A stretch of 64,000 nt of DNA from G965216255 sp965216255. GTDB lineage: Bacteria > Bacteroidota > Rhodothermia > Rhodothermales > Bin80. The translations under genes were made by a program, and so were the position numbers. The notes beneath the pieces were generated by a model. It was not told the origin of the DNA. It made no database searches and was given only the letters and a program-made list of their open reading frames with translations. Positions 17,530-24,983 of the stretch are shown piece by piece (positions within the stretch are counted from its first letter, which is position 1; every line of letters starts with the position of its first letter). The stretch is from NCBI GenBank assembly GCA_965216255.1, contig OZ244148.1, positions 620,001 through 684,000 on the forward strand. Reading direction: 5' to 3'.

Positions 17530-18732
17530 TCAAATAGTCTGTACGTATCCAAGTTCCAGCACATGGCGGCGCGCAGCCCGGTCCAGGGCGAAAACCTCTT
17601 CAAGGTCCGGATCACTGGCTGAGGCAAGATGGGCCAGCGAGCTCTCTACCGCGCGCGGAATATCCAAGTAGCGCAGGCGCCCGGACAGGAAGAGCGCCAC
17701 GGCCTCTTCGTTGGCCGCATTCAATACCGCCGGCGCCGAACCGCCCATCCTCAGGGCTTCAAAGGCCAGGCCCAGACACGGAAATTTTTGCAAATCCGGC
17801 GGAGTAAACTCAAGCTTGAGTGCGCTAGCCCAGTCCACCCGGCCATACGACATACTCCAGCGTTCAGGGTAGCTGAACGCATACAGTATGGGCAGCCGCA
17901 TGTCGGGTAGGCCTAGCTGGGCCTTGGCGGATCCATCTCGGAAGACGACCATGGAATGCACGATGCTCTGGGGATGGACCACTACCTCGATCCGGTCGTG
18001 CGCCAGAGAAAACAGCCAGTGGGCTTCTATCACTTCCAGGCCCTTGTTCATCATCGTTGCGGAATCAATGGTAACCTTCGCCCCCATGGACCAGTTGGGG
18101 TGGCGCAGTGCCTCCGCCGGCGTAACTTGCGCGAGCGTGGCGGCCTCCCGCGTCCGGAACGGCCCTCCCGACGCCGTCAAGATGATTTTGTCCACGCTTG
18201 CGCGCTTCTCGCCTGCCAGGCACTGAAAGATGGCCGAATGCTCGCTGTCAACCGGGATCAGCATGCCGCCGTGCTCTTTGGCCGCACGCACGGCATGCGC
18301 GCCGGCAGCCACCAGGGTTTCCTTGTTGGCCAGTGCAACCATCTTGCCCGACTGCAGCGCAGCAAGAACGGGAGCCAGCCCCGCAATGCCTGATATGGCG
18401 GCCACGACCACGTCCGAACGAGGCGCTGCTGCGGCCTCGCAAATCCCCTCCTCTCCGGCTAGAATCCGGGTGCCGCGACCATGCAGCGCCGCGCGAAGCA
18501 GGGGCAACCCGGACGGATCAGCCAGTGCCACGCATTCGGGAAGAAATTCAAGAGCCTGGCGAATCAGGGTGTCCGTGCTCCTGTGCGCCGTTAGGGCCGC
18601 CACGCGCAGCCGATCCGGGAACAGGCGTACGAGTTCCAGTGCCTGTGTTCCAATGGAACCGGTCGAGCCCAGTATGCACAAGCTCCGGGGCCCGGTATTG
18701 GCGCAATCATACATAAATAACGGCACTGCCAA
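17530..18732 (-). CDS. dxr: 1-deoxy-D-xylulose 5-phosphate reductoisomerase
   Basis: A 400-residue NADPH-dependent enzyme that converts DXP to MEP, the committed step of the non-mevalonate isoprenoid pathway. The nucleotide-binding loop ILGSTGSIGTQALEL lies at residues 20-34. Metal and substrate residues are seen in LANKETLVAAG, LIPVDSEHSAIFQCL, ILTASGGPFR, WSMGAKVTIDSATMMNKGLE and VIEAHWLF, with VHPQSIVHSMV further on. Met7 (MYDCANTG, 18714) may be the true start. It is the first visible gene of the envelope operon, so isoprenoid supply is placed next to uppS two genes later. The 174-bp gap to the divergent TPR gene should hold its promoter, but I could not pick one out. Confidence 0.96.
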   Translation of the reverse strand: MAVPLFMYDCANTGPRSLCILGSTGSIGTQALELVRLFPDRLRVAALTAHRSTDTLIRQALEFLPECVALADPSGLPLLRAALHGRGTRILAGEEGICEAAAAPRSDVVVAAISGIAGLAPVLAALQSGKMVALANKETLVAAGAHAVRAAKEHGGMLIPVDSEHSAIFQCLAGEKRASVDKIILTASGGPFRTREAATLAQVTPAEALRHPNWSMGAKVTIDSATMMNKGLEVIEAHWLFSLAHDRIEVVVHPQSIVHSMVVFRDGSAKAQLGLPDMRLPILYAFSYPERWSMSYGRVDWASALKLEFTPPDLQKFPCLGLAFEALRMGGSAPAVLNAANEEAVALFLSGRLRYLDIPRAVESSLAHLASASDPDLEEVFALDRAARRHVLELGYVQTI

Positions 18733-18906
18733 AAGGGCAAAGTACGCAATTCTCCGAGGGCATGACCTCGGTGCACCTGGCCTGCAAACGGCTCTTCAAG
18801 CGGCGGCGCTCCGCAGCGCTTCAGATAAAATCCGGCTCCTCCCGGGCCCCTGTATGAAACCTCTGTTCCTCCAATGTGATATCAGGCGGGATTTACGCCC
18901 CGTGCC

Positions 18907-20775
18907 ATGCGCAATCTGATTACGGCCTTACTCCTGGGACTTACGGTGGCACCGTGGGTCGCGGCACGCTTGGTCGCCCAGGATACGGACAGTATCCTGA
19001 CCGCCCGCTTCCAAGTGGCAGACTCGTTCATTAGGGCCGCGCAGTACGAGCGCGCGATCCAGATTCTCGAGCAGCTAAAGGAGGAAGTCCCCACTACAGA
19101 TAGGCTCTACCACAAGCTAAGGGAGACCTACGAGGCTGTAAAGCGCTATGAAGACGCGCTGGCGCTGGTTGATGAGGCCATACAGCGTGCGCCGGCGCAA
19201 GACATGCCCGCATTGTTCTCGGAAAAGGCCCGCTTACACTTCCTGCGCGGAAACGAAGGCGCAGCTGAAGCGCTTTGGGAGGAGAGCCTGACGCGCTCGT
19301 TTGGCACAGAACTGGATTACCGTACGGTATACAACTCCATGGTTCAGGTCCGTCTGCTCGAACGCTCCATCGCAGTCCTGAAGCGCGGACGAAGCGAAAT
19401 CGGCGATCCGTCCCTGTTCCAGTCCGACCTGGCCTACCTCTATGGCCATGTCGGGGACCACGAGCAGGCCATGGAAGAATTTCTTGGTTTGCTCGCTACC
19501 AACGAGCGGCAACTGAGCTACGTACGCAACAGGCTTGGCCGCATCTTTGAACAGGAAGGGGCGCTTGCCGCTTCTGTCGCTGTCGCGGAGCGGGTCGTCG
19601 CGCTGGATCCGGCCGTTCGCAGCTACCGGGAACTGCTGGGCTGGATTTACCTCGAGGCTGGGGACTACGCGAAGGCGTATGCCGAGTACGGCGCAGTGGA
19701 CCGGCTGGGCGAGGAGCGTGGCAGGGCCGTCTTCGACTTTGCCGAAAGAGCTGCGGATGCCGCGGCCTACGACATCGCTCTTCAGGCTTATGAGGAGGTC
19801 CTGCAATATGATACGGCCGCTCCCACAGCAGCCGATGCGCTGCTGGGCCTCGCCAAGATGCACCGACTATGGGCCCAGACCAATCAGGAATCGGCCTATG
19901 ACGACCAGGACAACCGGCAGGCGGCGCCGCATTATGATACGGCGCTGGAATCGTTGCGAAGGTTCCTGCAGCGCTTTCCCGGCGATTCCCGCGGTGCCAA
20001 TGTATTGCAGCAAATGGCGGCAATGGAGCGGGACGTTTTCTTCGATCTGGATCAGGCCAGTAGCACACTCCATGAGGTGATCCAGCGGTTTCCCGATACA
20101 GAGTCCGCCATGCAGGCGCAGCTTGACGTGGGGCGCATTGCCGTACTGAGGGGCCAGTTAGAAGAGGCGCACCGCATATTCGGACGCCTTGCGGACACGC
20201 TGCTGCTGGGCGAGCTTGCCGAAGAAGCGCGCTATGAACAGGCATTGGTGCACCTGTACCGCGGGGAGATAGCTCAGGCCAGTGCGCTCTTCAACATACT
20301 CGACGAAAATACGTCCATTGATGTGGCAAACGATGCACTTTCGCTGCGCGTGCTACTCTTGGAAAACACCGGGCCTGACTCCACCAACGCCGCGCTACGG
20401 GCCTATGCCCACCTGCTCCTCATGCAGCGCCAGCGTCGCGCCGTGGACGTTGTGCCCCGCGCCGATTCTCTGGCACAGGCCTTTGGTGGCCACCCCATTG
20501 CGGATGAAATCCGCTTCCTGCGCGCCCTGGCGCTGCGAGAAGTGGGCCGCGCGTCGGATGCCCACGTAGCTTTCAGCGAGATTGCGCTCATGTATCCGGC
20601 AAGCCCCCTGGTGGAGCAGTCCCTATTCCTGGCTGCGGAAATACTGCAGATGGACCTTGCTGACCCGGAAGCAGCGGCCGCGGCCTATACCGACATCCTG
20701 AGAGTGCATCCCGGCTCGCTTCTTGCGCCCGAGGTCCGGAGGCGCATCCGGATTCTCCGCGCGGAGGGGGTCTGA
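18907..20775 (+). CDS. Secreted tetratricopeptide-repeat protein
   Basis: A 622-residue protein with a signal peptide (ITALLLGLTVAPWVAARLVA, cleavage near AQD) and TPR repeats along most of its length. Clear units are YERAIQILEQL, YHKLRETYEAVKRYEDALAL, YLYGHVGDHEQAMEEFLGLL, YLEAGDYAKAYAEYGAVDRL, YDIALQAYEEVLQY and, near the C-terminus, HVAFSEIALMYPASPLVEQS and AAAAYTDILRVHPGSLLAPE. The spacing suggests a superhelix that binds partner proteins in the periplasm, comparable in layout to BamD- or CpoB-type TPR proteins, but I recognise no specific family. It heads a five-gene plus-strand operon and is four bases upstream of the next gene. No catalytic motif is present. Confidence 0.83.
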   Translation: MRNLITALLLGLTVAPWVAARLVAQDTDSILTARFQVADSFIRAAQYERAIQILEQLKEEVPTTDRLYHKLRETYEAVKRYEDALALVDEAIQRAPAQDMPALFSEKARLHFLRGNEGAAEALWEESLTRSFGTELDYRTVYNSMVQVRLLERSIAVLKRGRSEIGDPSLFQSDLAYLYGHVGDHEQAMEEFLGLLATNERQLSYVRNRLGRIFEQEGALAASVAVAERVVALDPAVRSYRELLGWIYLEAGDYAKAYAEYGAVDRLGEERGRAVFDFAERAADAAAYDIALQAYEEVLQYDTAAPTAADALLGLAKMHRLWAQTNQESAYDDQDNRQAAPHYDTALESLRRFLQRFPGDSRGANVLQQMAAMERDVFFDLDQASSTLHEVIQRFPDTESAMQAQLDVGRIAVLRGQLEEAHRIFGRLADTLLLGELAEEARYEQALVHLYRGEIAQASALFNILDENTSIDVANDALSLRVLLLENTGPDSTNAALRAYAHLLLMQRQRRAVDVVPRADSLAQAFGGHPIADEIRFLRALALREVGRASDAHVAFSEIALMYPASPLVEQSLFLAAEILQMDLADPEAAAAAYTDILRVHPGSLLAPEVRRRIRILRAEGV

Positions 20776-20779
20776 GCCC

Positions 20780-22036
20780 ATGTCTCGCCTCCTAATTCTT
20801 GCCCTCTGCCTGCTGGCCGTGCCCGCGCGTGCCCAGGATGTGCTCATCCCTATGGATACGCGGCAGTCGAATCATCTAAAGGCCTACGGCATCATCTACT
20901 GGGCCCTGCAGCGGGGCTACGCGGCGGATTGGCTCCTCAATTATCGCGGCGGCTCCTTCCTGCTTGAACCGACAGAAGATCTGATGGCCGAGCTTGCCGT
21001 GCGCGAGGTCTTCTTCGAAAGCCTGGGCGGAAGCCAAGCCGCGCGCCTGGTTGCCGAAGTGGAGAGCGACCGAGCCAATACGGCGCTGGTGCGCCTTGAA
21101 AAGCCCCCCCGCATCGCCGTATACGCGCCGCAGCAAACGCTGCCGTGGGATGATGCGGTGCTGTTGGCCCTTACGTACGCCGAGGTTCCCCACGATCTCA
21201 TCTACGACGATGACATCCTATCGGGCACGCTTGAATCCTACGACTGGCTGCATCTCCACCACGAGGACTTCACGGGCCAGCACGGAAAATTCTTCCAGTA
21301 CCGCAACATGCCCTGGTACCTGGAGCAGCAGCGCAAGGCGGAGGACGCGGCACGCCGGCACGGATACCGCAAGGTCAGCCACCTGAAGCACGCTGTTGCG
21401 CGCACGATTCAGGAATACGTTTTCCAGGGCGGCTTTCTGTTTGCCATGTGCTCCGGCACCGATACGTATGACATTTCCCTTGCCGCCCACGCCACGGACA
21501 TCGTGCCGAGCGAGTATGACGGCGATCCGATTGATCCCGGGGCCCTGCGCAAGCTGGACTTTGGCAAGACCATGGCGTTCACCGGCTTTACGCCAAGTTT
21601 CAACGCTGCCGAATACGAACATTCCGATATTGACGCCGGGCCGCCGCCACAGCAGCTGCAGAACCCCGCGCTGGATTACTTTACCCTCTTCGAATTCAGT
21701 GCAAAGTGGGACCCGGTGCCATCCATGCTAACGCAGAACCATGTGGCCACCGTGCGCGGATTCATTGGCCAAACAACGGGCTTCAGAAAGCCCCTGCTCA
21801 AGCCCGGCGTGGTCGTACTTGCCGAGGCGCCCCATAGAAACGAAGGCAAGTACATACACGGCTCGTTCGGGCAGGGCACCTTTACCTTTTATGCCGGACA
21901 CGATCCAGAGGATTACCAGCATTTTGTGGGAGATCCGCCGACCGATCTGAATCTGCACAAGAATTCACCCGGATATCGGCTCATACTGAACAATATCCTG
22001 TTTCCTGCTGCCAGAAAGAAGAAACAGAAAACCTGA
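20780..22036 (+). CDS. Conserved Bacteroidota secreted protein, often labelled 'asparagine synthetase B'
   Basis: A 418-residue protein from the ATG at 20780, four bases after the TPR gene; the upstream in-frame ATG lies inside that gene. The signal peptide is LLILALCLLAVPARAQ. The mature N-terminus VLIPMDTRQSNHLKAYGI and WLLNYRGGSFLLE is a pattern I recall from Bacteroidota proteins that databases name asparagine synthetase B. It has no glutaminase Cys1 and no PP-loop synthetase domain, so that name is probably wrong. A GATase-like or ThuA-like alpha/beta arrangement is suggested by PRIAVYAPQQ, LHLHHEDFTGQHGKF, GGFLFAMCSGTDTYD and TFTFYAGHDPEDYQHFVGDP. Predicted periplasmic; function unknown, but always-together neighbours would be informative. 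Confidence 0.7.
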   Translation: MSRLLILALCLLAVPARAQDVLIPMDTRQSNHLKAYGIIYWALQRGYAADWLLNYRGGSFLLEPTEDLMAELAVREVFFESLGGSQAARLVAEVESDRANTALVRLEKPPRIAVYAPQQTLPWDDAVLLALTYAEVPHDLIYDDDILSGTLESYDWLHLHHEDFTGQHGKFFQYRNMPWYLEQQRKAEDAARRHGYRKVSHLKHAVARTIQEYVFQGGFLFAMCSGTDTYDISLAAHATDIVPSEYDGDPIDPGALRKLDFGKTMAFTGFTPSFNAAEYEHSDIDAGPPPQQLQNPALDYFTLFEFSAKWDPVPSMLTQNHVATVRGFIGQTTGFRKPLLKPGVVVLAEAPHRNEGKYIHGSFGQGTFTFYAGHDPEDYQHFVGDPPTDLNLHKNSPGYRLILNNILFPAARKKKQKT

Positions 22037-22045
22037 GATTGCGCC

Positions 22046-22537
22046 ATGGCAAAGCTTGTCAAGACGGTAGTCGATTCTCGCTGCATCATGACCGAGATCG
22101 TGCTTCCAAACGACTCCAACGGCATCGACCACATGATGGGCGGACGATTAATGCATCTAATGGACACGTGCGCGGCCATATCGGCCCACCGTCATGCCAA
22201 CCGGATATGCGTCACCGTTTCCGTAGACACCGTGTCGTTTGACGCACCGATCCACGTGGGTGAAATCGTGCTAATCGAGAGCTGGATCAACCGCGCTTTC
22301 CGCACATCCATGGAGGTGGAATTAAGCGTCGTGGCGGAAAATGCGCTCACCCAAAAGCGCCGGAAGTGCAATTACGCCTACTTCACGTTTGTGGCCATCG
22401 ATGAAGAAGGGCGCCCCGTAGCCGTGCCTGGCATATACCCGCAAACGGCCAAGGAACAGAGCCGGTACGCCGCTGCCTTAGAACGTCGCAAGCAGCGCAT
22501 CGAGGAGCTCGGCACGAGGGATATGCCGGCGCCGTAG
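22046..22537 (+). CDS. Acyl-CoA thioesterase (hotdog fold, YciA/YkhA type)
   Basis: A 163-residue cytoplasmic thioesterase that hydrolyses acyl-CoA. The hotdog domain covers residues 8-130: IVLPNDSNGIDHMMGGRLMH with the N/D-containing motif before the long helix (LMHLMDTCAAISAHRHA), CVTVSVDTVSFDAPIHVGEI, VLIESWINRAFRTSMEVEL and CNYAYFTFVAID. The C-terminal tail is basic and helical. It belongs to the single-domain acyl-CoA hydrolases that form hexamers. It begins nine bases after the previous stop and 18 bases before the reductase gene, within the TPR-to-serS operon. Chain-length preference cannot be read from the sequence. Confidence 0.88.
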   Translation: MAKLVKTVVDSRCIMTEIVLPNDSNGIDHMMGGRLMHLMDTCAAISAHRHANRICVTVSVDTVSFDAPIHVGEIVLIESWINRAFRTSMEVELSVVAENALTQKRRKCNYAYFTFVAIDEEGRPVAVPGIYPQTAKEQSRYAAALERRKQRIEELGTRDMPAP

Positions 22538-22555
22538 CCTTCAGTGGCTCATCGC

Positions 22556-23473
22556 ATGTTATATGAACGCATCCTGATTACAGGCGCGAACGGGCTACTG
22601 GGGCAGGAACTCGCTACGCAGTTGAGCCGGGAGGGCAGCTTTGACGTCCTGGCGACCTCAAATGCCCCCAGCCCGCATTTCCGCGAAGTTTCCTGTGGGT
22701 ATATCGGCCTTGATATCGGCAGCCAGGCCGCCATCCGCAGCATCTTTACGGATTTTGCTCCATCTGTTGTGGTCAACTGCGCGGCCATGACAGATGTCGA
22801 CCACTGCGAAGCGTATCGAAAGGCATGCTGGGACGTCAATGCACAGGGCGTGGCCCTTCTTGCCCGGGAATGCCGGGCCACGGGCGCACGCCTGGTGCAG
22901 GTATCGACAGACTTCGTTTTTGATGGCAAACAGGGACCTTACCGTGAGGTGGACCGCCCAAACCCGCTAAACTATTACGGCAAGGCCAAGCTCGGAGGCG
23001 AAAATGCGGCGCGCGAAGCCGGGCTGGATAGATGGGCCGTGGTGCGCACAAACGTCGTCTACGGCACAGGCGAGCAACTGCATCGAAGTAATTTTGCACT
23101 TTGGGCCATACGCCAGGTCTCGGAAGGCAGGACCATATACGTCTATACCGACCAAGTACGGACGCCCACCTATGTCTCTGACCTGGCGGACGGCATTGCA
23201 CGCGTGGTCCGATATGGAAAAACGGGCATATACCATATCTCTGGACGTGAACTGGTCAGCATGTACACGTTCGCCCGTTCCATTGCCCGGGTATTCGAAC
23301 TTGATTCTGAACTCGTCCAGCCCGCGACCAGCGGCGCATTGCTGCAGAAAGCCAGGCGACCTCCGCGGACCGGCCTCATTATCCTGAAGGCGGAAACGGA
23401 GCTAGGCTACCGGCCCGATTCGATTGACCAGGCGCTCGCCCGACTGCGGCTCAGAATGCGCTATTCGGAGTAG
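22556..23473 (+). CDS. RmlD-like sugar-nucleotide reductase (extended SDR)
   Basis: A 305-residue protein from ATG 22556; a GTG four codons upstream is the alternative. The Rossmann loop ILITGANGLLGQELA is at the N-terminus, followed by VVVNCAAMTDVDHCEAYR, WDVNAQGVALLARECRATGA, VQVSTDFVFDGKQGPYREVD and the catalytic NYYGKAKLGGE (YxxxK). These match RmlD, dTDP-4-dehydrorhamnose reductase, and close relatives of the NAD-dependent epimerase family. The usual dTDP-rhamnose genes rmlA, rmlB and rmlC are absent nearby, and it sits in an operon with a thioesterase and serS, so the exact sugar is uncertain. It could also reduce another 4-keto sugar nucleotide for surface glycan synthesis. Confidence 0.8.
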   Translation: MLYERILITGANGLLGQELATQLSREGSFDVLATSNAPSPHFREVSCGYIGLDIGSQAAIRSIFTDFAPSVVVNCAAMTDVDHCEAYRKACWDVNAQGVALLARECRATGARLVQVSTDFVFDGKQGPYREVDRPNPLNYYGKAKLGGENAAREAGLDRWAVVRTNVVYGTGEQLHRSNFALWAIRQVSEGRTIYVYTDQVRTPTYVSDLADGIARVVRYGKTGIYHISGRELVSMYTFARSIARVFELDSELVQPATSGALLQKARRPPRTGLIILKAETELGYRPDSIDQALARLRLRMRYSE

Positions 23474-23509
23474 CAGCGCTAATACGCCTCGGTATTCAAT
23501 GTGCACCCA

Positions 23510-24787
23510 ATGCTTGATATCCAGATTATAAGGCACGATCCGGAACGCGTGCGGCATGCACTCACAAGCCGGGGTTGGTCCGCTACCGACATTGTCGACC
23601 GCGTGTTGGAGCATGAGGCGAAGCGGCGTGAAGCGCTCACCCGGCACCAGCATATACAGGCCGAAGCGAACACCGCGGCCCGCACTATCGGACAGCTGAT
23701 GCGCAGCGGGCGCAGGGATGAAGCCCAGGATCAGATCGCCGCGCAGGCCAAGTACAAGCTACACGCAGGAGAGCTGGAGGAACGCGTGCGCATACTGGAT
23801 GCCGAACTGCACAAGCTGCTTTTGGCCATTCCCAATATCCCACACGAGAGCGTACCACTGGGAAGCGGGCCGCAGGACAACGCGCGTGTCCTCGCCCCGG
23901 AGCACCTGCCTGAATTCAGTTTCACGCCACTGCCCCACTGGGCTCTTGCCAAGCGCCATGGCCTGGTGGATTTTGAGCGCGGTGCGAAGGTTGCCGGCGC
24001 CGGCTTCCCTTTCTATGTCGGAAAGGGCGCGCGCCTGCAACGTGCCCTCATCCAGTTTTTCCTGGATTCGGCCGGGCATGCCGGCTACACGGAAATTCAG
24101 CCTCCGCTCATGGTCAACGCGGCAAGCGCCCAAGGCACGGGCCAGCTACCGGACAAGGAAGGCCAGATGTATGCCGTGAGGAGCGATGAACTGTTTGCCA
24201 TCCCCACAGCCGAAGTGCCCCTGACCAACTATTACCGGGACGAGGTCCTGGAGGAAAAGGCCCTGCCCGTTCGCCTATGCGCCCATACCCCGTGCTGGCG
24301 CCGGGAAGCGGGCTCTTATGGCAAGAATGTCCGGGGCCTGAATCGGCTTCACCAGTTTGACAAGGTGGAGCTCGTACACATTACGCACCCAGGCCGCAGC
24401 TATGAGGCGCTGGAGGCCCTGTGCAGCCAGAGCGAGCGCCTGGTCGCTGCCCTGCGTCTGCCCTACCGGAAACTCTACATGTGCACCGGTGACATGGGAT
24501 TCAATCAGGCGGCACAATACGATCTGGAGGTCTGGAGCGCCGGCCAGGAGCAGTGGCTCGAGGTTTCGTCCGTGTCCAATTTCACGGACTACCAAGCGCG
24601 TCGGATGCGCATACGGTATCGCCCTGCCGAAGGAGGAAAGCCGAAGCTCGTTCACACCATTAACGGCAGTGCGCTGGCGCTCCCGCGTATCGTGGCGGCA
24701 CTGCTCGAGAACAACCAGCACGAGGACGGCAGCATAGAAATCCCCGGCGAGCTTAGGCCCTACACCGGATTTGACGCCATAGACTGA
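23510..24787 (+). CDS. serS: Seryl-tRNA synthetase
   Basis: A 425-residue class II synthetase that charges tRNA(Ser) and tRNA(Sec). The canonical start MLDIQIIRHDPERVRHAL is at ATG 23510; a GTG three codons earlier is not needed. An N-terminal antiparallel coiled coil (about residues 25-105) binds the tRNA long variable arm. The catalytic core has IQPPLMVNAASAQGTGQLPD, TAEVPLTNYYRDE, motif 2 (CWRREAGSYGKNVRGLNRLH), MGFNQAAQYDLEVWSAGQEQ, VSSVSNFTDYQARRM and motif 3 (HTINGSALALPRIVAALLEN). All expected blocks are complete. It is the last gene of the plus-strand operon and is followed by a 196-bp gap with a hairpin. Confidence 0.97.
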   Translation: MLDIQIIRHDPERVRHALTSRGWSATDIVDRVLEHEAKRREALTRHQHIQAEANTAARTIGQLMRSGRRDEAQDQIAAQAKYKLHAGELEERVRILDAELHKLLLAIPNIPHESVPLGSGPQDNARVLAPEHLPEFSFTPLPHWALAKRHGLVDFERGAKVAGAGFPFYVGKGARLQRALIQFFLDSAGHAGYTEIQPPLMVNAASAQGTGQLPDKEGQMYAVRSDELFAIPTAEVPLTNYYRDEVLEEKALPVRLCAHTPCWRREAGSYGKNVRGLNRLHQFDKVELVHITHPGRSYEALEALCSQSERLVAALRLPYRKLYMCTGDMGFNQAAQYDLEVWSAGQEQWLEVSSVSNFTDYQARRMRIRYRPAEGGKPKLVHTINGSALALPRIVAALLENNQHEDGSIEIPGELRPYTGFDAID

Positions 24788-24878
24788 GGCGCCTGCTTAT
24801 TACCAGCCATCGTTCACTGCATGCGGAGGCTAGCCTTTCGGGCCCATCACCAGAAGTGCCGCAACCGCTGGAGACCGC

Positions 24879-24900
24879 GGTCCCGCTTAAGGGCGGGATT
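24879..24900 (+). terminator. Possible hairpin downstream of serS
   Basis: TCCCGC and GCGGGA pair around a 6-base loop (TTAAGG), extended by two G-T pairs to an 8-bp stem, about 90 bp after the serS stop. The following bases (CCTTGAAC) do not form a T-run, so it is not a classical rho-independent terminator. It could still end transcription or protect the 3' end. The rest of the 196-bp gap before the TonB receptor shows no gene and no recognisable promoter. Confidence 0.25.
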
Positions 24901-24983
24901 CCTTGAACGCGCTCTTACTAACAAGAATTAATCGCGCCCTGCGCAAGGCTTCGTACAGCTGATACCTCTACCATCTAGACAGC

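Noticed and set aside
18733..18906. Possible tRNA or small RNA between dxr and the TPR gene
   Set aside because: I looked for cloverleaf arms and a T-loop and found none; only a short GCGCT/AGCGC hairpin is present.
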